Shown piece after piece: positions 43,735 through 52,111 of a DNA stretch of 64,000 bases. Every line of letters begins with the position of its first letter. Position 1 is the first letter of the stretch. The stretch spans positions 2,604,001-2,668,000 of the forward strand of contig NZ_CP076326.1 in NCBI RefSeq assembly GCF_018771565.1, given 5' to 3'. The position numbers and the translations under genes were made by a program. The stretch comes from Thermoflexus hugenholtzii (GTDB lineage Bacteria; Chloroflexota; Anaerolineae; Thermoflexales; Thermoflexaceae). The notes beneath the pieces were generated by a model. That model was given only the letters and a program-made list of their open reading frames with translations, was not told the origin of the DNA and searched no databases.

Positions 43735-44819
43735 CCGGCCGTTTGCAGCTCAGCCAGGCGACGGGCCTGATCGTCCAGGATCAGCGCCTCGATCAGCGGA
43801 TCCAGATCCCCGTCCAGAACCTCTTGCAGGCGATACAGGGTGAGATGGATGCGATGATCGGTGACCCGGTTCTGGGGGAAATTATACGTGCGGATCTTCT
43901 CCGCCCGCTCGGCGGTCCCCACCTGGCTGCGTCGGGCCTCGCGGACCTCCGCCTCCCGCTTGCGACGCTCCAGCTCATACAGCCGCGCCCGCAGGATGGC
44001 CAGGGCCCGTTGCTTGTTCTGGAACTGGGAGCGCTCGTCCTGACAGGAGACCACGATGCCGGTCGGGACATGGGTGATCCGCACGGCGGTCTCGTTCTTC
44101 TGCATATGCTGTCCCCCCGCCGTCCCCGCCCGGAAGGTCTCGATGATGAGGTCCTTGGGATCGATCTGGACCTCCACCTCGTCCATTTCGGGGAGCACCG
44201 CGACGGTGGCGGTGCTGGTGTGGATGCGGCCGGAGGCCTCCGTGATGGGGATCCGCTGGACCCGGTGGACGCCGCTCTCGTATTTCAGGCGGGAGTAGGC
44301 GCCGCGGCCGCGGATCATGAAGATCACTTCCTTGAAGCCGCCCAGGCCGGTTTCGTTGGCGCTGAGGAGCTCCACCTCCCAGCCCTTCCGCTCGGCGTAG
44401 CGGGTATACATCCGGAAGAGATCGGCCGCGAACAGGGCCGCCTCCTCCCCACCCGCTCCCGCCCGGATCTCCACGATCACGTTCTTCTCGTCGTTCGGAT
44501 CGCGGGGGAGCAGCTGCCGCAGGAGCTCCTGCTCCAGGCGCTCCTGCTCCTCGGTGAGCCGCTCCAGCTCCTCCCGGGCCAGGGCGGCCAGCTCCTCCTC
44601 CTCGGCGGTCTCCAGCAGCTGTCGGGCCTCCTCCCGCTGACGGCTTACCGTTCGATAGCGCCGGAAAGTCTCCACGATGGGCTCCAGCTCCTCTCGCTCC
44701 TGGCTGAGGGCGCGAAGCCGGGCGAGGTCGGCCGCCACCGCCGGATCCGCCAGCAGGGCCGTCAGCTCCTCATATCGCCGCTCCACCGCCTCCAGTTTCT
44801 CCAGCCATCGGCGCTCCAT
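43731..44819 (-). CDS. prfA: peptide chain release factor 1
   Basis: A 362-residue class I release factor. The GGQ peptidyl-hydrolysis motif is in [19 protein letters not shown] near residue 237. [20 protein letters not shown] lies near 115, and the anticodon-mimic region contains a P-x-T type motif near [15 protein letters not shown]. The PxT-like signature and the 362-residue length point to RF1 (UAA/UAG) rather than RF2, which also needs a frameshift that is not seen. GAGGGG precedes the ATG. Confidence 0.95.
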   Translation of the reverse strand: MERRWLEKLEAVERRYEELTALLADPAVAADLARLRALSQEREELEPIVETFRRYRTVSRQREEARQLLETAEEEELAALAREELERLTEEQERLEQELLRQLLPRDPNDEKNVIVEIRAGAGGEEAALFAADLFRMYTRYAERKGWEVELLSANETGLGGFKEVIFMIRGRGAYSRLKYESGVHRVQRIPITEASGRIHTSTATVAVLPEMDEVEVQIDPKDLIIETFRAGTAGGQHMQKNETAVRITHVPTGIVVSCQDERSQFQNKQRALAILRARLYELERRKREAEVREARRSQVGTAERAEKIRTYNFPQNRVTDHRIHLTLYRLQEVLDGDLDPLIEALILDDQARRLAELQTAG

Positions 44820-44894
44820 ACACCCCTCTTCATCCGGATGTTCGATCGGCCAGCCGGTAGAGGCGCAACGCCGCTGCGCCTGCTCCTAACCCGC

Positions 44895-45740
44895 TTACGC
44901 GTCCTCCAGGCCCAGGCGCCGCAGGGCATCCCGGGCGGCCTCCCGGGTGGCCTCCCGTTTGCTGGTCCCCTGGCCTTCCCCGACCACCTCCTCCCCGATC
45001 CGCACCCGCACGGTGAAGCGCGCCGCGTGGGGAGGGCCCTCCACCGCCACCACCTCATAGACCGGCGTCTGGCCCCGCACCGCCTGGCTCCACTGCTGCA
45101 GGCGCCCCTTCGGATCGTGCCGCTCCAGGTTCTCCAGGGCCTGCGCGATGGCCTCCGGAAGCAGCCGGCGCAGCAGGGCCTCGGCCGCCGCCAGCCCGCC
45201 GTCCAGATACAACGCCCCCAGGAGGGCTTCGAAGGCGTCTGCCAGGATGGAGGGCCGGGTCCGGCTTCCCTCCGCCTCTCCCTTTCCCAGCCGGAGGAAG
45301 CGGCCGAGCTCCAGGGCCTCGGCCCAGGCCGTGAGCTGCTCGCCCCGAATGAGGGCAGTCCGCAGGGCCGTCAGGCGCCCCTCCGGCCAATCCGGGAAGC
45401 GGCGGAACAGCTCCGCGCTGACGACCAGCTGCAGCACCGCGTCCCCCAGGAACTCCAGCCGCTCGTTATCTCGGACCCCCTCCCCGGGGTGCTCGTTGAC
45501 GTAGGAGCGGTGGGTCAGGGCCTCCCGAAGCCACTCGGGGTTCCGGAACGACCAGCCCAGGCGCTCCTCCAGGAGCCGGAGCGAGTCTTCAGGGGAAGCG
45601 GGAGGCGCCCCTTCCTCCCGGACCGTCCCGGTGGATCCGGAGGGCGCCTCATCCGAACGGGTGGGGGACGGAGAGGGCTCCCGACGCCATCCCGGGAGGT
45701 TTTCCAAGAGGCGTCCCATCCGGCTACGCAGGATGCCCAT
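44895..45740 (-). CDS. rnc: ribonuclease III
   Basis: A 281-residue dsRNA endonuclease. An N-terminal extension of about 50 Pro/Ser-rich residues is followed by the catalytic domain with ERLEFLGDAVLQLVVS near 100 (signature) and ADAFEALLGALYLDGG near 170 (second acidic residues). A dsRNA-binding domain fills the last 75 residues (DPKGRLQQWSQ, GTSKREATREAARDALRRL). GGAGGATCC precedes the ATG at 45740; codons to 45830 are not needed. Confidence 0.94.
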   Translation of the reverse strand: MGILRSRMGRLLENLPGWRREPSPSPTRSDEAPSGSTGTVREEGAPPASPEDSLRLLEERLGWSFRNPEWLREALTHRSYVNEHPGEGVRDNERLEFLGDAVLQLVVSAELFRRFPDWPEGRLTALRTALIRGEQLTAWAEALELGRFLRLGKGEAEGSRTRPSILADAFEALLGALYLDGGLAAAEALLRRLLPEAIAQALENLERHDPKGRLQQWSQAVRGQTPVYEVVAVEGPPHAARFTVRVRIGEEVVGEGQGTSKREATREAARDALRRLGLEDA

Positions 45741-45847
45741 CCGGGAGGATCCTCCTTCGGAATCCGAGAACGAATGATTCGCGTGATACCTCAACGGATG
45801 CTCGCCTTGCCCGGGATCCGGGAGGCGCACCCCTCATCAAAACAAAA

Positions 45848-45870
45848 GGGGCAGATCCAGGATCTGCCCC
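45848..45870 (-). terminator. intrinsic terminator of tRNA-Gly
   Basis: GGGGCAGATCC and GGATCTGCCCC form an 11-bp stem around a single base (so the loop opens to three or more). On the minus strand the stem is followed by TTTTGTTTTG, a classical terminator, 17 bp after the tRNA. Confidence 0.8.
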
Positions 45871-45886
45871 CGTTTCCTTGCAGGAG

Positions 45887-45959
45887 AGCGGGCGACGGGA
45901 TTCGAACCCGCGGCCTTTGGCTTGGGAAGCCAACGCTCTACCACCTGAGCTACGCCCGC
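45887..45959 (-). tRNA. tRNA-Gly (anticodon CCC)
   Basis: A 73-nt tRNA on the minus strand. Acceptor GCGGGCG pairs with CGCCCGC, the D-arm has GCTCAGGTGGTAGAGC, the anticodon loop is TTCCCAA (CCC), and the T-loop is GGTTCGAATCC. The discriminator is T. CCA is not encoded. Confidence 0.95.
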
Positions 45960-45977
45960 CCGCTTTCTCTATTTAAG

Positions 45978-46006
45978 AATTTAGCCGGTCCCTGCCGTTC
46001 TGTCAA
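45978..46006 (-). promoter_or_regulatory. promoter of tRNA-Gly
   Basis: On the minus strand TTGACA (46001-46006) and TAAATT (45978-45983) are separated by exactly 17 bp. The -35 is a perfect consensus, and the -10 ends 18 bases before the tRNA 5' end. Confidence 0.8.
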
Positions 46007-46070
46007 ATCCCCCCGCGCGGGCGGGGGACGGCCTCGCCGTGCCCCCGCCCCGCCCGGTTTCCGCGGCGTC

Positions 46071-46268
46071 TCAGCGCTTCGTCCGGAAGCCCAAGACCGT
46101 GTAGAGCGGGCACCAGCCGACCAGAGCGGTGAGGATGAAGACGACGGCGATGACGGTCAGGATGATGCCCAGGGTGTTGAAGCGGAGGACGAAGGCCGAG
46201 ACCAGGATGAAGGCGACCGCCACGATCAGGCGCACAATGCGATCCCAGCCGGCCATGTTCACCGCCAT
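46071..46268 (-). CDS. DUF2892 (YgaP-like) small membrane protein
   Basis: A 65-residue protein with two hydrophobic helices (IVRLIVAVAFILVSAFVL; LGIILTVIAVVFILTALVG) and the conserved end WCPLYTVLGFRT, the hallmark of DUF2892 proteins. In other bacteria the same domain is the membrane tail of the rhodanese YgaP. GGAGGTG precedes the ATG at 46268. It follows the disulfide oxidoreductase by 26 bp, so a thiol or sulfur role is plausible. Confidence 0.85.
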   Translation of the reverse strand: MAVNMAGWDRIVRLIVAVAFILVSAFVLRFNTLGIILTVIAVVFILTALVGWCPLYTVLGFRTKR

Positions 46269-46294
46269 GATCCACCTCCTGCGCACAAGGATGT

Positions 46295-47032
46295 TCAGTC
46301 CTCATCATCGTGGTGATGAGAGTGGGCATGACCCGCGGCGATGGCGTGGCGCATCCGCTCCCAGGCCGCCGTGGCCTTCGCCATCGCCTCCGGATCCGTC
46401 ACCTTCATCAGCTCGTTGATGAAGTAGCCTTCCGGCACGGCCCCCTCGATGTGGATGACCTCATTGATCACCGTGCGGGGCACCCCATAGACCCCGTAGA
46501 AATCCGCCAGCTCGGGGAACTCCATCGCCTCGATCATGTCCGCGCGGATCCATGGGCTCTCGAAGGCCGCCTGATGGGCCAGCCGGACCATCCGCGGACA
46601 ATACGGGCACGTGGGCGTGACGAAGACCTGGATGTGGACCGGCGTCTGGATCCGGGCCAGGCGCTGGCGGCTCGCCGGCGAGAGCCCCGAATCCCGCGCC
46701 CCCACCATCCGGATGTCCTCGATCAGCGAGCCGAACTCATAGCCGGACGGGATCCCGAAGTAGCGGATGCCATAGTCCTGGTCCCCCTCGATGACCACGG
46801 CCGGGACCTTATCGATCCCGTAACGCTCCGCGACCTCCCGGTCCGTGATCCGGTTATGGACCTCCAGGGAGATGCGATCGGAGAGGGCCGCCACCTCCTC
46901 CACCAGCTGTCGGGTCTCCCGGCAATAGATGCAATCCGTATGCTGGATGAAAACCCGCAACCGCACCGGATGGGGCAGATCGGCCAGCAGCCGGCGGACT
47001 TCCTCCCGGGTGCGCGCGTCCAGCAACGCCAT
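46295..47032 (-). CDS. protein disulfide oxidoreductase with two thioredoxin folds and a His-rich tail
   Basis: A 245-residue glutaredoxin-like oxidoreductase of the PDO type common in thermophiles. The first fold carries HTDCIYCRE near residue 33, the second TPTCPYCPRM near 149; both CxxC pairs are intact. Cis-proline loops KVPAVV and GVPRTV are present in each fold. The C-terminal end, HAHSHHHDDED, is metal-ligand-rich. Such proteins make or shuffle disulfides in the cytosol. GAGGAGG precedes the ATG at 47032; the frame extends to 47158 without need. Confidence 0.85.
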   Translation of the reverse strand: MALLDARTREEVRRLLADLPHPVRLRVFIQHTDCIYCRETRQLVEEVAALSDRISLEVHNRITDREVAERYGIDKVPAVVIEGDQDYGIRYFGIPSGYEFGSLIEDIRMVGARDSGLSPASRQRLARIQTPVHIQVFVTPTCPYCPRMVRLAHQAAFESPWIRADMIEAMEFPELADFYGVYGVPRTVINEVIHIEGAVPEGYFINELMKVTDPEAMAKATAAWERMRHAIAAGHAHSHHHDDED

Positions 47033-47089
47033 ACGGACCTCCTCCGGGGTAAGATACAGGCCCCGGCCCGCCGCCCTCTGAGGGAGACC

Positions 47090-47116
47090 GGATGGGGGGC
47101 GTTGCGCCCCCCATCC
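47090..47116. terminator. 12-bp GC-rich hairpin
   Basis: GGATGGGGGGCG and CGCCCCCCATCC with a TTG loop, lying in the 282-bp space between the oxidoreductase gene (starts at 47032, minus) and tmRNA. No T-run follows. It could protect against read-through or be another repeat type. Confidence 0.5.
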
Positions 47117-47295
47117 TCCCCCGTCGGAGGGCCCGATGGCGCGGACCATCCAGGGCACGTGCAGGCCCTGGAAAAGGGCCCTTCACTTCTCTTAGATGCC
47201 GGCGGTCTCCATGGGGTGACATGGGGGCTTCCCGCCGGGGAAAAGCCCCCTCCGGGAGGGAGACGCCCCATCGCGCATCCACACGCGATTTGCGC

Positions 47296-47301
47296 TATAA
47301 T
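47296..47301 (+). promoter_or_regulatory. -10 element of the tmRNA promoter
   Basis: TATAAT ends 13 bases before the tmRNA 5' end. No consensus -35 is seen at 17 bp (GCGCAT). Confidence 0.65.
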
Positions 47302-47314
47302 ATGTAATGCAGAT

Positions 47315-47696
47315 GGGGGCGAACTGGGCTCGACGGGGGAGGCAGATCGTCGGTGGCCGGTCGGGGCCGCTCGGACCCCGTGAACAACCCGAGCAAAAAA
47401 CAAGTGCCAACCGCGACTACGCGGCTCTCCCGCTGGCCGCCTAAGCCAGCGTGAGGGGACGGTCCCCCGATGAGGGGACCCGCTCGACCGGACCCATCGC
47501 CGACGGGGCCGGCTCGGGTGTGACAAAGTCGGCGTGCGGCGGCCCGGCGCCCCGGAGGGCTGCCTAAGATCGAAGGGGCTGGCCGGCCGGAGACCTTGCC
47601 GGTTGGAGGACCGGCCGGCGAGAGGAAGAACCGGATACACCGGTAGGCACCGGCGGTTGAATCCTCCGGACGCGGGTTCGATTCCCGCCGCCTCCA
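47315..47696 (+). ncRNA. ssrA: transfer-messenger RNA
   Basis: The 5' end GGGGGCG pairs with CGCCTCC at the 3' end to form the tRNA-like acceptor stem (one G-U). The typical GAACTGGGCTCGACGGGGG start and the T-arm CGGGTTCGATTCCCG are present. The tag frame starts at 47406 (GCC AAC) and ends with TAA at 47442-47444, encoding ANRDYAALPLAA after the charged Ala. Pseudoknot-like GC-rich stems follow. CCA is not encoded (ACTG at the end). Confidence 0.95.
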
Positions 47697-47703
47697 CTGA
47701 AGC

Positions 47704-47737
47704 CGGGCGGGGCCTGAGGGGCCTCGCCCGTTTTTTT
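47704..47737 (+). terminator. intrinsic terminator of tmRNA
   Basis: CGGGCGGGGCC and GGCCTCGCCCG pair (one G-U) around a short loop and are followed by seven T residues. Confidence 0.9.
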
Positions 47738-47779
47738 GGAGCCGCATGTTGCGAATCTCTCCCTCATCTGGACGCTCGC

Positions 47780-48955
47780 ATGGGCGTGACCGATTACTAC
47801 GTCTGGCGAGAGTTTGAGGATCGCATCGGGAACGAGTGGATCCGATGGGCAGGCAAGCCCGGCCTGGAGATCTGGAGCCATGTGGACCCGGGGGTTGCGC
47901 TCATCGCCCAGGTGATGGAGATCGGGCCCCAGGATCACGTGCTGGATCTCAACTGCGGGGTGGGCTGGCTGGGGGTGCTGGCTGCCCGGCGCACTGCCGG
48001 CCGCATCGTCCTGGCCAGCGACCACGGCCTGGCGGTGGAGGCCGCCCGGCGCACCATGGCCATGAACGGCCTGGAGGGCCGCGCCCTCCTGATCCACGGC
48101 GATGGGATCCCCGGGCTCCAGCCCGGGACCTTCGATGTGGTCTTCCTCAACATCCCGAAGGGGAAGGAGGTGGCCCAGCGCCTGGTGCGCATCGCCGCCT
48201 GGGCCCTGAAGCCTGGCGGGCGCCTCTATCTGGCCGGGCCGAAGCGGGGGGGGATCGAAGGGATCATCGCCTACGCCGCGGATCTGTTCGGCAAGGCCCC
48301 CGTGTGGGCCTACGGCGGAGGCTACCGGGTGGCCGTGGCCACCCGCCCGCCGGACCTCCCCCTTGAATCCCCCGGGGAAGATTTCGTCGAGCGGGAGGCC
48401 ACCGTCCGGGGCCGAACCTGGCGCTTCATCACCCGACCCGGCCTGTTCTCCTGGTCCGCCCTGGACGAGGGCACCCGTCATCTCATCGAGCAGATGGAGA
48501 TCCGCCCTCAGGACCACGTGCTGGATCTGGGATGCGGGTATGGCATCGTGGGGGTGATCGCCGGCCACGAGGCCCGGGAGGGGCGGGTGGTGATGGTGGA
48601 CATCAGCGCCGCGGCCCTGGAGGCCAGCCGGCGCACCCTCTCCCTCTATGAGCTGCCCCACGTCGAGGTGCGCCTGAGCGATGTGATCGACGGGGTGCGA
48701 GGGGAGCGCTTCGACGTGGTGGTGACCAACCCGCCGATCCATCAGGGGTTCGGGGTGGAGCGAGAGGTGGCCATGCAGTTCGTCCACGATGCGCCCGCTG
48801 TGCTGCGCCCGGGCGGGCGGCTGTATCTGGTGGGAGCCGTGGTGCTCCCCTACCGCGCCCTCATCGAGCGGGCCTTCGGGAACGTGGAGATCCTCTTCGA
48901 CGACCGGCACTACCGGGTCTACCGGGCCATCCACCGGCCCCGCCGGTTGCGATGA
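47780..48955 (+). CDS. RsmC-like tandem-domain methyltransferase
   Basis: A 391-residue protein with two methyltransferase small domains in tandem. In the first (about 45-190) the SAM loop DLNCGVGWLG is present, but the catalytic NPP is replaced by LNIPKG, so it is probably inactive. The second (about 235-385) has LDLGCGYGIVGV and the catalytic NPPIHQG motif. This arrangement matches RsmC/RsmD-type 16S rRNA guanine-N2 methyltransferases. The ATG at 47780 is preferred; the frame is open upstream through tmRNA but is not coding there. Confidence 0.85.
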   Translation: MGVTDYYVWREFEDRIGNEWIRWAGKPGLEIWSHVDPGVALIAQVMEIGPQDHVLDLNCGVGWLGVLAARRTAGRIVLASDHGLAVEAARRTMAMNGLEGRALLIHGDGIPGLQPGTFDVVFLNIPKGKEVAQRLVRIAAWALKPGGRLYLAGPKRGGIEGIIAYAADLFGKAPVWAYGGGYRVAVATRPPDLPLESPGEDFVEREATVRGRTWRFITRPGLFSWSALDEGTRHLIEQMEIRPQDHVLDLGCGYGIVGVIAGHEAREGRVVMVDISAAALEASRRTLSLYELPHVEVRLSDVIDGVRGERFDVVVTNPPIHQGFGVEREVAMQFVHDAPAVLRPGGRLYLVGAVVLPYRALIERAFGNVEILFDDRHYRVYRAIHRPRRLR

Positions 48956-48974
48956 GCCGCCGGGCGGACAGCGG

Positions 48975-50363
48975 CTATGAAGATTCCCGCTCGTGCCCTC
49001 GGAAGACCAGCCGCAGAGGGGTTCCGGTGAACGGGTAACGCGCCCGGATTCGGTTCTCCAAGTAGCGCTCATAGGAGAAGTGGACCAGGTCCGCGTCGTT
49101 GACGAAGAACACGATGGTCGGAGGATCGGTCCGGGCCTGGGTCACGTAATAGATCTTGAGAGGCTTCCCTTTCCGCGTCGGAGGGGGCTGGGCCTCCAGC
49201 GCCTCGCGGACGAGCCGGTTCAGCTCGGAGGTGCTCAGGCGCACATGGCGCTCCCGGTAGACCTGCAGGGCCAGGGGGAGCAGGGCCGGGACGCCGTAGC
49301 CGGTCTTCGCCGACACGAAATGCACCGGCGCGTAATCCAGGAACTTCAGGGTCCCCCGGATATGCTGGATGAACTCCTCCGGCTTCACCCGGGGCCGTCC
49401 CCGCTCGTCCAGCATAAGATCCCACTTGTTGACCACCAGGATCACGCTGCGGGCCTCATCCACCACCATCCCGCCGATCACCGCGTCCTGATGGGTGACG
49501 CCCTCCTGCGCGTCCAGCACCAGGAGGACGACGTCGCTGCGCTGGATGGCCCGCAGGGCCCGCAGGACGCTGTAGCGCTCGATCCCCGGCCGGATTTGGC
49601 CCCGCCGGCGGATCCCGGCCGTGTCGATGAGGATGATCCTCTTCCCCTCCCACTCGACAGGCGTGTCGATGGCGTCCCGCGTGGTTCCGGGGATGGGGCT
49701 GACGATCACCCGCTCCTCCCCCAGGATGGCGTTGAGCAACGAGGACTTCCCGACGTTGGGGCGCCCGACGATGGCGATGCGGATGCCCTCTTCCTCCTCC
49801 GCTTCGGCCAGGCCCGGCAGGGCAGCCACGATGGCGTCCAGCAGCTCGCCGATGCCGGTGCCATGGAGGGCGGAGATGGGGTAGACCTCCCCCAATCCCA
49901 GCCGGTAGAACTCCACCGCCGCTTCCCGTAACTCGGGGTTATCCGCCTTGTTCGCGGCCACCAGCACCGGCTTCTGCGTCCGCCGCAGGACCTCCGCCAC
50001 GGCTTCGTCGGCGGCGGTGAGGCCGGCCTGGACGTCCACCACCATGACCAGGACGTCAGCCTCGGCGATGGCGATCTCGGCCTGGGCGCGGATCTGAGGG
50101 ATAAAGGCGGCGGAGTCTTCCGCCAGAGGCTGGGCCGGCCGGAGGCCGGCCTCCGCCTTGGGAGGCAACACCTCCAGCCCGCCCGTGTCCACCAGGGTGA
50201 AGGCGAAGCCGTTCCAGATCACCTCCCCGTGGAGGCGATCCCGCGTCGTCCCCGGGCGTTCGTCCACCAGGGCCAGCCGCTGACCGATCAGCCGGTTGAA
50301 GAGGGAGGACTTCCCCACGTTGGGCCGCCCCACCAGGGCGACCATCGGCTTGCGCGTCGCCAT
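48975..50363 (-). CDS. der: ribosome-assembly GTPase Der (EngA)
   Basis: A 462-residue GTPase with two G domains and a KH-like C-terminal domain, needed for 50S subunit maturation. First G domain: GRPNVGKSSLFN, DTGG, NKAD. Second: GRPNVGKSSLLN near 205, DTAGIRRRG, NKWD. The C-terminal part ends near FTGTPLRLVFRGHE, the family end. The start ATG at 50363 begins MATRKPMVALVGRP; upstream in-frame codons to 50666 overlap the divergent promoter region. Confidence 0.95.
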   Translation of the reverse strand: MATRKPMVALVGRPNVGKSSLFNRLIGQRLALVDERPGTTRDRLHGEVIWNGFAFTLVDTGGLEVLPPKAEAGLRPAQPLAEDSAAFIPQIRAQAEIAIAEADVLVMVVDVQAGLTAADEAVAEVLRRTQKPVLVAANKADNPELREAAVEFYRLGLGEVYPISALHGTGIGELLDAIVAALPGLAEAEEEEGIRIAIVGRPNVGKSSLLNAILGEERVIVSPIPGTTRDAIDTPVEWEGKRIILIDTAGIRRRGQIRPGIERYSVLRALRAIQRSDVVLLVLDAQEGVTHQDAVIGGMVVDEARSVILVVNKWDLMLDERGRPRVKPEEFIQHIRGTLKFLDYAPVHFVSAKTGYGVPALLPLALQVYRERHVRLSTSELNRLVREALEAQPPPTRKGKPLKIYYVTQARTDPPTIVFFVNDADLVHFSYERYLENRIRARYPFTGTPLRLVFRGHERESS

Positions 50364-50463
50364 GTTCCGGAACCGCCGGAAACCCGTGCTGGGCACCCCG
50401 TTGTTGAGCGGAGGATCAAACGGGCTGGGGATCCGCCCCGTGAGGCCCCCAGCCCTCAAGTTC

Positions 50464-50471
50464 ATTATAAT
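50464..50471. promoter_or_regulatory. symmetric -10 box shared by divergent der and nitrilase genes
   Basis: ATTATAAT is its own reverse complement and gives TATAAT in both directions, offset by two bases. It stands 50 bp before the plus-strand gene at 50521 and about 100 bp before der. It is the only A+T-rich stretch between the genes. Confidence 0.5.
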
Positions 50472-50520
50472 AATAAAGATCCAAGGGGACCGGAGCCCCT
50501 CATCCCGTCGGGAGGAATCC

Positions 50521-51333
50521 ATGCGCGAAATCACCGTGGCAGCTGTGCAAATGGACGCGCGTCTGAACGAAATGGAAGACAACCTGTCCCGCATGGCGGA
50601 ATGGATCGCCCGGGTCGCCAGCGAGCAGCGGGTCGATCTGATCGTCTTCCCTGAGCTGGTGACCACGGGCTACGAATGCGGCGCCCGCTTCACCGAATGG
50701 GCCCAGCGGATCCCCGGTCCCTCCACCCACCGCATCGCCCAGCGGGCAAGAGAGTTCGGGGTCCACGTGGTGTTCGGGATGGCCGTCCGGGAACGGGTGG
50801 AGACCATCCTCTACAACTCCGCGGTGGTGATCGGGCCGGATGGGGAAACCCTGGGGGTTTACCATAAGGTGCACCTGAAGGGGGAGGAGCGGCTGCTCTT
50901 CCGGGGCGGCTACCGGTTCCCTGTCTTCGAGACCGGTTTCGGATGGCTGGGGGTGTTGCTGGGGTGGGACCTCCTGTTCCCGGAGGCCGCCCGGGTGCTG
51001 GCCCTCAGCGGGGCGGAGCTCCTGGCGGTCCCGGCGGCCTGGGAGCAGCCCTTGCGGGAGGAATGGCGGATTGTGACCCGGGCCCGGGCGCTGGAGAACA
51101 CGTTCTTCCTGGTGGCGGCCAACCGCGTCGGCAAGGAGGTGACTTACGAGTTCGTCGGCGACTCCATGATCCTCGGGCCGCGGGGTCAGGTCTTCGCCTC
51201 CCTGGATGAGCCGATGGAGGGCTACGTGGTGGCCCGCATCGACCTGGAGGAGGTCCGTCGCCAGCGGGAAGAGCTTCAGGTCCTCCAGGCCCGCCAGCCC
51301 AACAGCTATCGGCTCCTGGCCAAGCCCTACTGA
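50521..51333 (+). CDS. nitrilase-superfamily protein lacking the catalytic cysteine
   Basis: A 270-residue carbon-nitrogen hydrolase fold. The Glu (VFPELVTTGYE near residue 44) and Lys (VYHKVHLKGEE near 115) of the Glu-Lys-Cys triad are present. In the nucleophile strand the sequence reads GVLLGWDLLFPE, where nearly all family members have ICYDxxFPE; the Cys is replaced by Gly. RARALENTFFLVAANR and the GDSMILGPRG strand are otherwise normal. The protein may be a non-catalytic binding or regulatory subunit. GGGAGGA precedes the ATG. Confidence 0.85.
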   Translation: MREITVAAVQMDARLNEMEDNLSRMAEWIARVASEQRVDLIVFPELVTTGYECGARFTEWAQRIPGPSTHRIAQRAREFGVHVVFGMAVRERVETILYNSAVVIGPDGETLGVYHKVHLKGEERLLFRGGYRFPVFETGFGWLGVLLGWDLLFPEAARVLALSGAELLAVPAAWEQPLREEWRIVTRARALENTFFLVAANRVGKEVTYEFVGDSMILGPRGQVFASLDEPMEGYVVARIDLEEVRRQREELQVLQARQPNSYRLLAKPY

Positions 51334-51365
51334 GCCGGGGCCCAGCCGCGCGATCGGAAACCAAG

Positions 51366-51486
51366 ACCAAGGTTCGGGGCGAAAGCCCTTCCTACGAAAA
51401 ATTTGCTTTGTAGGAGGCTTTCGCCGCGACCCTTGCCTCATCGAAGACCGAAGTTCGGGGCCAGAGTCCCTCCTACAAAGATCGAT
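51366..51486. repeat. TGTAGGAG-family elements
   Basis: A right arm (GGGGCGAAAGCCCTTCCTAC) is followed by a nearly complete unit: left arm TTTGTAGGAGGCTTTCGCCG and right arm GGGGCCAGAGTCCCTCCTAC. They fill the space between the nitrilase-like gene and the next start codon at 51509. Confidence 0.75.
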
Positions 51487-51508
51487 CTCTTGCGAATGAG
51501 GACGGAGA

Positions 51509-52111
51509 ATGGGTGCGGAGCGATGGCGGGCGTGGGCGGAGCCGATCCTGGCCCGGCTGGCCCGCGGGCTGGATTCGCTGGGGATCCATCCGAACGCGGT
51601 GACGGTCCTGGGTTTCCTGCTCAGCCTGGGAGCCGGGCTGCTGGTCGGCCTGGGGCTCCGATGGGGTGCCGCGGCGCTCTGGGCCCTCAGCGGGCTCTGT
51701 GACGCCCTGGATGGGTCGCTGGCCCGCCTCTCCGGCAAGGCCTCCCCGGCGGGGGCTTTCCTGGATTCCACGCTGGATCGTTACAGCGATGGGGCGATCC
51801 TGCTCGGCATCGGGGCGGCCTGGCAACGGGCCGGCGCCCCGTGGGGCGGATGGGTGGCCGGGTTCGCGCTCCTGGGCGCCCTGATGGTCAGCTACGCCCG
51901 TGCCCGCGGGGAGGGGCTGGGCCTCTCCCTCCGGGAGGGCTTCTTCACCCGGCTGGAGCGCTTCTTCCTGATCCTCCTGGCCCTCCTCACCGGCTGGTAT
52001 GGGCCGTTGCTGCTGCTTTTCGCCCTCCTGGCCCACCTGGCCGCCTTGCAGCGGGCCGCACGGGCGCTGCGGATGCTTCACGCTCGCTCCCCTTCTGAGC
52101 GTTCACCGTGA
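51509..52111 (+). CDS. CDP-alcohol phosphatidyltransferase
   Basis: A 200-residue membrane enzyme with about five helices. The signature DxxDGxxAR...GxxxDxxxD is complete: CDALDGSLARLSG, then GAFLDSTLDRYSD. It joins a CDP-activated lipid to an alcohol such as inositol, inositol phosphate or glycerol phosphate. It overlaps the following ABC ATPase start by four bases, so lipid synthesis and an export complex share an operon. Confidence 0.87.
   Translation: MGAERWRAWAEPILARLARGLDSLGIHPNAVTVLGFLLSLGAGLLVGLGLRWGAAALWALSGLCDALDGSLARLSGKASPAGAFLDSTLDRYSDGAILLGIGAAWQRAGAPWGGWVAGFALLGALMVSYARARGEGLGLSLREGFFTRLERFFLILLALLTGWYGPLLLLFALLAHLAALQRAARALRMLHARSPSERSP

Noticed and set aside
43743-46316. 857-codon open frame on the plus strand
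   Set aside because: It runs antisense to prfA and rnc, which have full family motifs on the minus strand; its composition is that of reversed high-GC codons.
47534-47779. Upstream extension of the RsmC-like gene
   Set aside because: These codons lie inside tmRNA and its terminator; the ATG at 47780 begins the conserved protein.
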